From: Metallyticus violacea
Taxonomy: Eukaryota; Arthropoda; Insecta; Mantodea; Metallyticidae
Direction: 5' to 3'
Assembly (NCBI GenBank): GCA_030762175.1
Contig: CM060834.1
Span: forward strand, 66,507,501-66,571,500
Length of the DNA: 64,000 nt
The notes beneath the pieces are model-generated. The model ran no database searches, was not told where the DNA came from, and saw only the letters and a list, made by a program, of their open reading frames with translations. This document shows positions 1 to 10,040 of the stretch, in pieces; the stretch's first letter is position 1; each line of letters begins with the position of its first letter. Made by a program: the position numbers and the translations under genes.

Positions 1-87
1 ATTCTTATTTGAGATAACTTGTTCTCTTTCATTATACTAGTTTGATAGCCTTAGACAAGCATATTATGCGCAAAGAATCTCGAAAAG

Positions 88-102
88 AAAAAAATTTTTT
101 TT
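88..102. other. A-tract/T-tract junction (A7T8), present in nearly every monomer
   Basis: Seven A are followed directly by eight T with no TpA step. The tract lies between a purine run starting at 82 and the dyad at 103. AnTn tracts are known to have a narrow minor groove, to be intrinsically curved or stiff, and to favour AT-hook proteins and minor-groove dyes. Repeated every 139 bp, the element would impose a periodic signal on the fibre. Across the array the A/T boundary moves (A5T10, A6T9, A7T8, A8T7, A9T6) while the total usually stays at 15 bp. Confidence 0.8.
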
Positions 103-120
103 CGAAGTTTGGAAACTTCG
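103..120. other. Short dyad symmetry, 8-bp arms with a GG centre
   Basis: The word cgaagtttggaaacttcg has perfectly complementary 8-base arms around two unpaired G. It recurs once per standard monomer. Variant classes weaken it in defined ways: gaag-attgg-aaacctcg (first at 381), cttcctt endings that lose the outer pair, and gttttgaaaattcg (for example near 4551). Short dyads are a recurrent property of centromeric satellites in several eukaryotes and have been proposed to form cruciforms. Whether this one extrudes or binds a protein cannot be told from the sequence. Confidence 0.75.
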
Positions 121-326
121 TTAGAATCACTTTTTTTCCGTTCTTATTTAAGATAACTTGTTCTCTTTCATTATACTAGTTTGATAGCCTGAGACAAGCA
201 TATTATGCGCAAAGAATCTCGAAAAGAAAAAAATTTTTTTTCGAAGTTTGGAAACTTCGTTAGAATCACTTTTTTTCCGTTCTTATTTGAGATAACTGGT
301 TCTCTTTCATTATACTAGTTTGATAG

Positions 327-620
327 CCTCAGAAAAGCATATTATGCGCAAAGAATCTCGAAAAGAAAAAAATTTTTTTTCGAAGATTGGAAACCTCGTT
401 AGAATCACTTTTTTTCCGTTCTTATTTGAGATAACTGGTTCTCTTTCATTATACTAGTTTGATAGCCTCAGACAAGCATATTATGCGCAAAGAATCTCGA
501 AAAGAAAAAAAATTTTTTTCGAAGTTTGGAAACTTCCTTAGAATCACTTTTTTTCCATTCTTATTTGAGATAACTTGTTCTCTTTCATTATACTAGTTTG
601 ATAGCCTTAGACAAGCATAT
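327..620 (+). repeat. Triad of ordered monomer types (representative)
   Basis: Here ctcagaa with gattggaaacctcg is followed by ctcagac with cttcctta and ccattc, then by acttg with cttagac. The same three-type order appears at 1,160-1,450, 4,770-5,060, 7,555-7,830, 18,000-18,240 and many other places. It is the smallest recurring higher-order motif I can see, about 417 bp. Confidence 0.7.
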
Positions 621-1439
621 TATGCGCAAAGAATCTCGAAAAGAAAAAAATTTTTTTTCGAAGTTTGGAGACTTCGTTAGAATCACTTTTTTTCCGTTCT
701 TATTTAAGATAACTTGTTCTCTTTCATTATACTAGTTTGATAGCCTTAGACAAGCATATTATTCGCAAAGAATCTCGAAAAGAAAAAAATTTTTTTTCCA
801 AGTTTGGAAACTTCATTAGAATCACTTTTTTTCCGTTCTTATTTGAGATAACTGGTTCTCTTTCATTATACTAGTTTGATAGCCTCAGACAAGCATATTA
901 TGCGCAAAGAATCTCGAAAAGAAAAAAATTTGTTTTCGAAGTTTGGAAACTTCGTTAGAATCACTGTTTTTCCGTTCTTATTTGAGATAACTTGTTCTCT
1001 TTCATTATACTAGTTTGATAGCCTTAGACAAGCATATTATGCGCAAAGAATGTCGAAAAGAAAAAATTTTTTTTTCGAAGTTTGGAAACTTCGTTAGAAT
1101 CACTTTTTTTCCGTTCTTATTTGAGATAACTGGTTCTCTTTCATTATACTAGTTTGATAGCCTCAGAAAAGCATATTATGCGCAAAGAATCTCGAAAAGA
1201 AAAAAATTTTTTTTCGAAGATTGGAAACCTCGTTAGAATCACTTTTTTTCCGTTCTTATTTGAGATAACTGGTTCTCTTTCATTATACTAGTTTGATAGC
1301 CTCAGACAAGCATATTATGCGCAAAGAATCTCGAAAAGAAAAAAAATTTTTTTCGAAGTTTGGAAACTTCCTTAGAATCACTTTTTTTCCATTCTTATTT
1401 GAGATAACTTGTTCTCTTTCATTATACTAGTTTGATAGC

Positions 1440-3500
1440 CTTAGACAAGCATATTATGCGCAAAGAATCTCGAAAAGAAAAAAATTTTTTTTCGAAGTTT
1501 GGAAACTTCGTTAGAATCACTTTTTTTCCGTTCTTATTTAAGATAACTTGTTCTCTTTCATTATACTAGTTTGATAGCCTTAGACAAGCATATTATGCGC
1601 AAAGAATCTCGAAAAGAAAAAAATTTTTTTTCGAAGTTTGGAAACTTCATTAGAAAAATTTTTTTCCATTCTAATTTGAGATAACTGGTTCTCTTTCATT
1701 ATACTAGTTTGATAGCCTCAGACAAGCAAATTATGCGCGAGGAATCTCGAAAAGAAAAAAATTTTTTTTCGAAGTTTGGAAACTTCGTTAGAATCACTTT
1801 TTTTCCGTTCTTATTTGAGATAACTGGTTCTCTTTCATTATACTAGTTTGAGAGCCTCAGAAAAGCATATTATGCGCAAAGAATCTCGAAAAGAAAAAAA
1901 TTTTTTTTCGAAGATTGGAAAGCTCGTTAGAATCACTTTTTTTCCGTTCTTATTTGAGATAACTGGTTCTCTTTCATTATACTAGTTTGATAGCCTCAGA
2001 CAAGCATATTATGCGCAAAGAATCTCGAAAAGAAAAAAATTTTTTTTCGAAGTTTGGAAACTTCCTTAGAATCACTTTTTTCCATTCTTATTTGAGATAA
2101 CTTGTTCTCTTTCATTATACTAGTTTGATAGCCTTAGACAAGCATATTATGCGCAAAGAATCTCGAAAAGAAAAAAATTTTTTTTCGAAGTTTGGAAACT
2201 TCGTTAGAATCACTTTTTTTCCGTTCTTATTTAAGATAACTTGTTCTCTTTCATTATACTAGTTTGATAGCCTGAGACAAGCATATTATGCGCAAAGAAT
2301 CTCGAAAAGAAAAAAATTTTTTTTCGAAGTTTGGAAACTTCGTTAGAATCACTTTTTTTCCGTTCTTATTTGAGATAACTGGTTCTCTTTCATTATACTA
2401 GTTTGATAGCCTCAGACAAGCATATTATGCCCAAAGAATCTCGAAAAGAAAAAAATTTTTTTTCGAAGTTTGGAAACTTCCTTAGAATCACTTTTTTTCC
2501 ATTCTTATTTGAGATAACTTGTTTTCTTTCATTATACTTGTTTGATAGCCTTAGACAAGCATATTATGCGCAAAGAATCTCGAAAAGAAAAAAATTTTTT
2601 TTCGAAGTTTGGAAACTTCGTTAGAATCACTTTTTTTCCTTTCTTATTTAAGATTACTGGTTCTCTTTCATTATACTAGTTTGATAGCCTCAGAAAAGCA
2701 TATTATGCGCAAAGAATCTCGAAAAGAAAAAAAATTTTTTTCGAAGTTTGGAAACTTCCTTAGAATCACTTTTTTTCCATTCTTATTTGAGATAACTTGT
2801 TTTCTTTCATTATACTAGTTTGATAGCCTTAGACAAGCATATTATGCGCAAAGAATCTCGAAAAGAAAAAAATTTTTTTTCGAAGTTTGGAAACTTCGTT
2901 AGAATCACTTTTTTTCCGTTCTTATTTAAGATAACTTGTTCTCTTTCATTATACTAGTTTGATAGCCTTAGACAAGCATATTATGCGCAAAGAATCTCGA
3001 AAAGAAAAAAATTTTTTTTCGAAGTTTGGAAACTTCATTAGAAAAATTTTTTTCCATTCTAATTTGAGATAACTGGTTCTCTTTCATTATACTAGTTTGA
3101 TAGCCTCAGACAAGCAAATTATGCGCGAGGAATCTCGAAAAGAAAAAAATTTTTTTTCGAAGTTTGGAAACTTCGTTAGAATCACTTTTTTTCCGTTCTT
3201 ATTTGAGATAACTGGTTCTCTTTCATTATACTAGTTTGAGAGCCTCAGAAAAGCATATTATGCGCAAAGAATCTCGAAAAGAAAAAAATTTTTTTTCGAA
3301 GATTGGAAAGCTCGTTAGAATCACTTTTTTTCCGTTCTTATTTGAGATAACTGGTTCTCTTTCATTATACTAGTTTGATAGCCTCAGACAAGCATATTAT
3401 GCGCAAAGAATCTCGAAAAGAAAAAAATTTTTTTTCGAAGTTTGGAAACTTCCTTAGAATCACTTTTTTCCATTCTTATTTGAGATAACTTGTTCTCTTT
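1440..3500 (+). repeat. Ten-monomer tandem duplication (1,388-bp offset)
   Basis: The rare run cattagaaaaat, gcgcgagg, gagagcctcagaa, gattggaaagctcg starts at 1648 and repeats from 3036. The offset is 1,388 bp, or ten monomers less two bases. These words are uncommon elsewhere, so a duplication is more likely than convergence. The gcgcgagg form is seen only in these two copies, whereas the 9.3, 13.2 and 45.0 kb relatives carry gcgcaagg. This pair is therefore its own sublineage. Confidence 0.75.
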
Positions 3501-3924
3501 CATTATACTAGTTTGATAGCCTTAGACAAGCATATTATGCGCAAAGAATCTCGAAAAGAAAAAAATTTTTTTTCGAAGTTTGGAAACTTCGTTAGAATCA
3601 CTTTTTTTCCTTTCTTATTTAAGATTACTGGTTCTCTTTCATTATACTAGTTTGATAGCCTCAGAAAAGCATATTATGCGCAAAGAATCTCTAAAAGAAA
3701 AATTTTTTTTTTTCGAAGTTTGGAAACTTCGTTAGAATCACTTTTTTCCATTCTTATTTGAGATAACTGGTTCTCTTTCATTATACTAGTTTGATAGCCT
3801 CAGAAAAGCATATTATGCGCAAAGAATTTCGAAAAGAAAAAAATTTTTTTTCGAAGATTGGAAACCTCGTTAGAATCACTTTTTTTCCGTTGTTATTTGA
3901 GATAACTGGTTCTCTTTCATTATA

Positions 3925-6290
3925 CTAGTTTGATAGCCTCAGACAAGCATATTATGCGCAAAGAATCTCGAAAAGAAAAAAATTTTTTTTCGATATTTGG
4001 AAACTTCCTTAGAATCACTTTTTTTCCGTTCTTATTTGAGATAACTGGTTCTCTTTCATTATACTACTTTGATAGCCTCAGAAAAGCACATTATGCGCAA
4101 AGAATCTCGAAAAGAAAAATATTTTTTTTCGAAGATTGGAAACCTCGTTAGAATCACTTTTTTTCCGTTCTTATTTTAGATAACTGGTTCTCTTTCATTA
4201 TACTAGTTTGATAGCCTCAAACAAGCATATTATGCGCAAAGAATCTCGAAAAGAAAAAAATTTTTTTTCGAAGTTTGGAAACTTCCTTAGAATCACTTTT
4301 TTTCCATTCTTATTTGAGATAACTTGTTCTCTTTCATTATACTTGTTTGATAGCCTTAGACAAGCATATTATGCGCAAAGAATCTCGAAAAGAAAAAAAT
4401 TTTTTTTCGAAGTTTGGAAACTTCGTTAGAATCACTTTTTTTCCGTTCTTATTTAAGATTACTGGTTCTCTTTCATTATACTAGTTTGATAGCCTCAGAC
4501 AAGCATATTATGCGCAAAGAATCTCGAAAAGAAAAAAATTTTTTTTCGAAGTTTTGAAAATTCGTTAGAATCACTTTTTTTCCGTTCTTATTTGAGATAA
4601 CTTGTTCTCTTTCATTATACTAGTTTGATAGCCTTAGACAAGCATATTATGCGCAAAGAATCTCGAAAAGAAAAAAAATTTTTTTTGAAGTTTGGAAACT
4701 TCGTTAGAATCACTTTTTTTCCGTTCTTATTTGAGATAACTGGTTCTCTTTCATTATACTGGTTTGATAGCCTCAGAAAAGCATATTATGCGCAAAGAAT
4801 CTCGAAAAGAAAAAAATTTTTTTTCGAAGATTGGAAACCTCGTTAGAATCACTTTTTTTCCGTTCTTATTTGAGATAACTGGTTCTCTTTCATTATACTA
4901 GTTTGATAGCCTCAGACAAGCATATTATGCGCAAAGAATCTCGATAAGAAAAAAATTTTTTTTCGAAGTTTGGAATCTTCCTTAGAATCACTTTTTTTCC
5001 GTTCTTATTTGAGATAACTTGTTCTCTTTCATTATACTAGTTTGATAGCGTTAGACAAGCATATTATGCGCAAAGAATCTCGAAAAGAAAAAAATTTTTT
5101 TTCGAAGTTTGAAAACTTCGTTAGAATCACTTTTTTTCCGTTCTTATTTGAGATAACTGGTTCTCTTTCATTATACTAGTTTGATAGCCTCAGAAAAGCA
5201 TATTATGCGCAAAGAATCTCGAAAAGAAAATAATTTTTTTTCGAAGTTTGGAAACCTCCTTAGAATCACTTTTTTTCCATTCTTATTTGAGATAACTTGT
5301 TCTCTTTCATTATACTAGTTTGATAGCCTCAGACAAGCATATTATGCGCAAAGAATCTCGAAAAGAAAAAATTTTTTTTTCGAAGTTTGGAAACTTCGTT
5401 AGAATCACTTTTTTTCCGTTCTTATTTGAGATAACTTGTTCTCTTTCATTATACTTGTTTGATAGCCTTAGACAAGCATATTATGCGCAAATAATCTCGA
5501 AAAGAAAAAAATTTTTTTTCGAAGTTTGGAAACTTCGTTAGAATCACTTTTTTTCCGTTCTTATTTGAGATAACTTATTCTCTTTCATTATACTAGTTTG
5601 ATAGCCTTAGACAAGCATATTATGCGCAAAGAATCTCGAAAAAAAAAAAAAATTTTTTTCGAAGTTTGGAAACTTCGTTAGAATCACTTTTTTTCCGTTC
5701 TTATTTAAGATAACTTGTTCTCTTTCATTATACTAGTTTGATAGCCTGAGACAAGCATATTATGCGCAAAGAATCTCGAAAAGAAAAAAATTTTTTTTCG
5801 AAGTTTGGAAACTTCGTTAAAATCACTTTTTTTCCGTTCTTATTTGAGATAACTGGTTCTCTTCCATTATACTAGTTTGATAGCCTCAGACAAGCATATT
5901 ATGCGCAAAGAATCTCGAAAAGAAAAAAATTTTTTTTCGAAGTTTGGAAACTTCGTTAGAATCACTTTTTTTCCGTTCTTATTTGAGATAACTTGTTCTC
6001 TTTCATTATACTAATTTGATAGCCTCAGACAAGCATATTATGAGCAAAGAATCTCGAAAAGAAAAAAAATTTTTTTCGAAGTTTGGAAACTTCGTTAGAA
6101 TCACTTTTTTTCCGTTCTTATTTAAGATTACTGGTTCTCTTTCATTATACTAGTTTGATAGCCTCAGACAAGCATATTATGCGCAAAGAATCTCGAAAAG
6201 AAAAAAATTTTTTTTCGAAGTTTGGAAACTTCCTTAGAATCACTTTTTTTCCATTCTTATTTGAGATTACTGTTTCTCTTTCATTATACT
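3925..6290 (+). repeat. G-block: first copy of the ctcgataag / ataatctcg segment
   Basis: This stretch of about 17 monomers carries ctactttgatagcc (near 4065), gttttgaaaattcg (near 4551), ctcgataag (near 4939), gcgttagac (near 5048), aaacctcctta (near 5250) and gcgcaaataatctcg (near 5487). The same ordered set recurs at 14.8-16.4, 27.8-29.4 (also partly 23.5-24.5), 33.2-34.0, 36.8-37.9 and 46.6-48.1 kb. It matches 14,765-16,375 at an offset of about 10,835 bp. No gene is present. Confidence 0.78.
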
Positions 6291-9200
6291 AGTTTGATAG
6301 CCTCAGAAAAGCATATTATGCGCAAAGAATCTCGAAAAGAAAAAAATTTTTTTTCCAAGTTAGGAAACTTCCTTAGAATCACTTTTTTTCCATTCTTATT
6401 TGAGATAACTTGTTCTCTTTCATTATACTTGTTTGATAGCCTGAGACAAGCATATTATGCGCAAAGAATCTCGAAAAGAAAAAAATTTTTTTTCGAAGTT
6501 TGGAAACTTCGTTAGAATCACTTTTTTTCCGTTCTTATTTGAGATAACTTGTTCTCTTTCATTATACTAGTTTGATAGCCTCAGACAAGCATATTATGCG
6601 CAAAGAATCTCGAAAAGAAAAAAATTTTTTTTCGAAGTTTGGAAACTTCGTTAGAATCACTTTTTTTCCGTTCTTATTTGAGATAACTTGTTCTCTTTCA
6701 TTATACTAGTTTGATAGCCTTAGACAAGCATATTATGCGCAAAGAATCTCGAAAAGGAAAAAAATTTTTTTCGAAGTTTGGAAACTTCGTTAGAATCACT
6801 TTTTTTCCGTTCTTATTTAAGATTACTGGTTCTCTTTCATTATACTATTTTGATAGCCTCAGACAAGCATATTATGCGCAAAGAATCTCGAAAAGAAAAA
6901 AAATTTTTTTTCGAAGTTTGGAAACTTCCTTAGAATCACTTTTTTTCCATTCTTATTTGAGATTACTGTTTCTCTTTCATTATACTAGTTTGATAGCCTC
7001 AGAAAAGCATATTATGCGCAAAGAATCTCGAAAAGAAAAAAATTTTTTTTCCAAGTTAGGAAACTTCCTTAGAATCACTTTTTTTCCATTCTTATTTGAG
7101 ATAACTTGTTCTCTTTCATTATACTTGTTTGATAGCCTGAGACAAGCATATTATGCGCAAAGAATCTCGAAAAGAAAAAAATTTTTTTTCGAAGTTTGGA
7201 AACTTCTTTAGAATCACTTTTTTTCCGTTCTTATTTGAGATAACTTGTTCTCTTTCATTATACTAGTTTGATAGCCTCAGACAAGCATATTATGCGCAAA
7301 GAATCTCGAAAAGAAAAAAATTTTTTTTCGAAGTTTGGAAACTTCGTTAGAATCACTTTTTTTCCGTTCTTATTTGAGATAACTTGTTCTCTTTCATTAT
7401 ACTAGTTTGATAGCCTTAGACAAGCATATTATGCGCAAAGAATCTCGAAAAGGAAAAAAATTTTTTTCGAAGTTTGGAAACTTCGTTAGAATCAATTTTT
7501 TTCCGTTCTTATTTGAGATAACTGGTTCTCATTCATTATACTAGTTTGATAGCCTCAGAAAAGCATATTATGCGCAAAGAATCTCGAAAAGAAAAAAATT
7601 TTTTTTCGAAGATTGGAAACCTCGTTAGAATCACTTTTTTTCCGTTCTTATTTGAGATAACTGGTTCTCTTTCATTATACTAGTTTGATAGCCTCAGACA
7701 AGCATATTATGCGCAAAGAATCTCGAAAAGAAAAAAAAATTTTTTCGAAGTTTGGAAACTTCCTTAGAATCACTTTTTTTCCATTCTTATTTGAGATAAC
7801 TTGTTCTCTTTCATTATACTAGTTTGATAGCCTGAGACAAGCATATTATGCGCAAAGAATCTCGAAAAGAAAAAAATTTTTTTCGAAGTTTGGAAACTTC
7901 GTTAGAATCACTTTTTTCCGTTCTTATTTAAGATAATTTGTTCTCTTTCATTATACTAGTTTGATAGCCTTAGACAAGCATATTATGCGCAAAGAATCTC
8001 GAAAAGAAAAAAATTTTTTTTCGAAGTTTGGAAACTTCGTTAGAATCACTTTTTTTCCGTTCTTATTTGAGATAACTGGTTCTCTTTCATTATACTAGTT
8101 TGAGAGCCTCAGAAAAGCATATTATGCGCAAAGAATCTCGAAAAGAAAAAAATTTTTTTTCGAAGTTTGGAAACTTCCTTAGAATCACTTTTTATCCATT
8201 CTTATTTGAGATAACTTGTTCTCTTTCATTATACTAGTTTGATAGCCTTAGACAAGCATATAATGCGCAAAGAATCTCGAAAAGAAAAAAATTTTTTTTC
8301 GAACTTTGGAAACTTCGTTAGAATCACTTTTTTTCCGTTCTTATTAAAGATAACTTGTTCTCTTTCATTATACTAGTTTGATAGCCTTAGACAAGCATAT
8401 TATTCGCAAAGAATCTCGAAAAGAAAAAAATTTTTTTTCCAAGTTTGGAAACTTCGTTAGAATCACTTTTTTTCCTTTCTTATTTGAGATAACTGGTTCT
8501 CTTTCATTATACTAGTTTGATAGCCTCAGACAAGCATATTATGCGCAAAGAATCTCGAAAAGAAAAAAATTTTTTTTCGAAGTTTGGAAACTTCGTTAGA
8601 ATCACTGTTTTTCCGTTCTTATTTGAGATAACTTGTTCTCTTTCATTATACTAGTTTGATAGCCTTAGACAAGCATATTATGCGCAAAGAATGTCGAAAA
8701 GAAAAAATTTTTTTTTCGAAGTTTGGAAACTTCGTTAGAATCACTTTTTTTCCGTTCTTATTTGAGATAACTGGTTCTCTTTCATTATACTAGTTTGATA
8801 GCCTCAGAAAAGCATATTATGCGCAAAGAATCTCGAAAAGAAAAAAATTTTTTTTCGAAGATTGGAAACCTCGTTAGAATCACTTTTTTTCCGTTCTTAT
8901 TTGAGATAACTGGTTCTCTTTCATTATACTAGTTTGATAGCCTCAGACAAGCATATTATGCGCAAAGAATCTCGAAAAGAAAAAAAATTTTTTTCGAAGT
9001 TTGGAAACTTCCTTAGAATCACTTTTTTTCCATTCTTATTTGAGATAACTTGTTCTCTTTCATTATACTAGTTTGATAGCCTTAGAGAAGCATATTATGC
9101 GCAAAGAATCTCGAAAAGAAAAAAATTTTTTTTCGAAGTTTGGAAACTTCGTTAGAATCACTTTTTTTACGTTCTTATTTAAGATAACTTGTTCTCTTTC

Positions 9201-10040
9201 ATTATACTAGTTTGATAGCCTTAGACAAGCATATTATGCGCAAAGAATCTCGAAAAGAAAAAAATTTTTTTTCGAAGTTTGGAAACTTCATTAGAAAATT
9301 TTTTTTCCATTCTAATTTGAGATAACTGGTTCTCTTTCATTATACTAGTTTGATAGCCTCAGACAAGCATATTATGCGCAAGGAATCTCGAAAAGAAAAA
9401 AATTTTTTTTCGAAGTTTGGAAACTTCGTTAGAATCACTTTTTTTCCGTTCTTATTTGAGATAACTGGTTCTCTTTCATTATACTAGTTTGAGAGCCTCA
9501 GAAAAGCATATTATGCGCAAAGAATCTCGAAAAGAAAAAAATTTTTTTTCGAAGATTGGAAAGCTCGTTAGAATCACTTTTTTTCCGTTCTTATTTGAGA
9601 TAACTGGTTCTCTTTCATTATACTAGTTTGATAGCCTCAGACAAGCATATTATGCGCAAAGAATCTCGAAAAGAAAAAAATTTTTTTTCGAAGTTTGGAA
9701 ACTTCCTTAGAATCACTTTTTTCCATTCTTATTTGAGATAACTTGTTCTCTTTCATTATACTAGTTTGATAGCCTTAGACAAGCATATTATGCGCAAAGA
9801 ATCTCGAAAAGAAAAAAATTTTTTTTCGAAGTTTGGAAACTTCGTTAGAATCACTTTTTTTCCGTTCTTATTTAAGATAACTTGTTCTCATTCATTATAC
9901 TAGTTTGATAGCCTCAGACAAGCATATTATGCCCAAAGAATCTCGAAAAGAAAAAAATTTTTTTTCGAAGTTTGGAAACTTCCTTAGAATCACTTTTTTT
10001 CCATTCTTATTTGAGATAACTTGTTTTCTTTCATTATACT
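6291..10040 (+). repeat. 27-monomer higher-order unit, copy 1 (~3,750 bp)
   Basis: The unit begins with the ccaagttagg monomer (near 6353). It runs through the aaaagg variant (6755), the tcaattttttt/ctcattcatt pair (near 7493 and 7530), the A9T6 tract (7731-7745), taagataatttg (near 7930), gagagcc (8101), tttttatccatt (8190), attattcgc (8402), atgtcg (8692), cattagaaaat (9289) and gcccaaag (near 9931). The same order repeats in the next 3.9 kb at an offset of 3,889 bp over most of its length. By eye only a handful of bases differ. No gene is present. Confidence 0.88.

Larger units (their letters stand above)
2..140 (+). repeat. Reference monomer (first complete copy)
   Basis: This is one complete unit, given to fix the internal map. 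In order it holds: ttcttattt at 2-10; gagataactt with a t/g variant (acttg or actgg) at 11-21; the word catta-tactag-tttgatag at about 30-48, containing ACTAGT in most copies; the barcode after tagc, here cttagac; gcatattatgcgc; caaagaatctcg; the purine run leading into the A-tract/T-tract; the dyad at 103-120; ttagaatcac at 121-130; T7 at 131-137; then ccg or cca. The unit is not a multiple of three (139 = 3 x 46 + 1), so any reading frame moves by one phase per monomer. TTCGAA occurs once in most units and ACTAGT in many, so both should give restriction ladders. Confidence 0.95.
1..3924 (+). repeat. Left domain: mixed monomers related to 8.4-10 kb
   Basis: No gene is present. About 28 monomers. 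The barcodes attattcgc (761), atgtcg (near 1050), cattagaaaaat (1648), gcgcgagg (near 1737), gagagcc with gattggaaag (near 1855-1922) and gcccaaag (near 2429) follow the same order at 8402, about 8690, 9289, 9378 (as gcaagg), 9494 and 9935. The offset is about 7,641 bp (55 monomers). A ten-monomer internal duplication places cattagaaaaat at 1648 and again at 3036 (offset 1,388). The A/T-tract and dyad are present throughout. Confidence 0.8.

Noticed and set aside
11..60. tRNA-derived or Pol III promoter (A and B boxes)
   Set aside because: tagcctcagac and ggttctctttc look loosely similar to the two boxes, but key positions of both consensus sequences are wrong, and no cloverleaf can be drawn.
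95..125. CENP-B box
   Set aside because: The TTCG start is present, but the CGGG core at the required spacing is not found in any monomer form I read.
103..140. Intrinsic transcription terminator (hairpin followed by T-run)
   Set aside because: A dyad at 103-120 and T7 at 131-137 are ten bases apart rather than adjacent. The loop would be only two bases, and the arrangement recurs in every monomer with no gene upstream.
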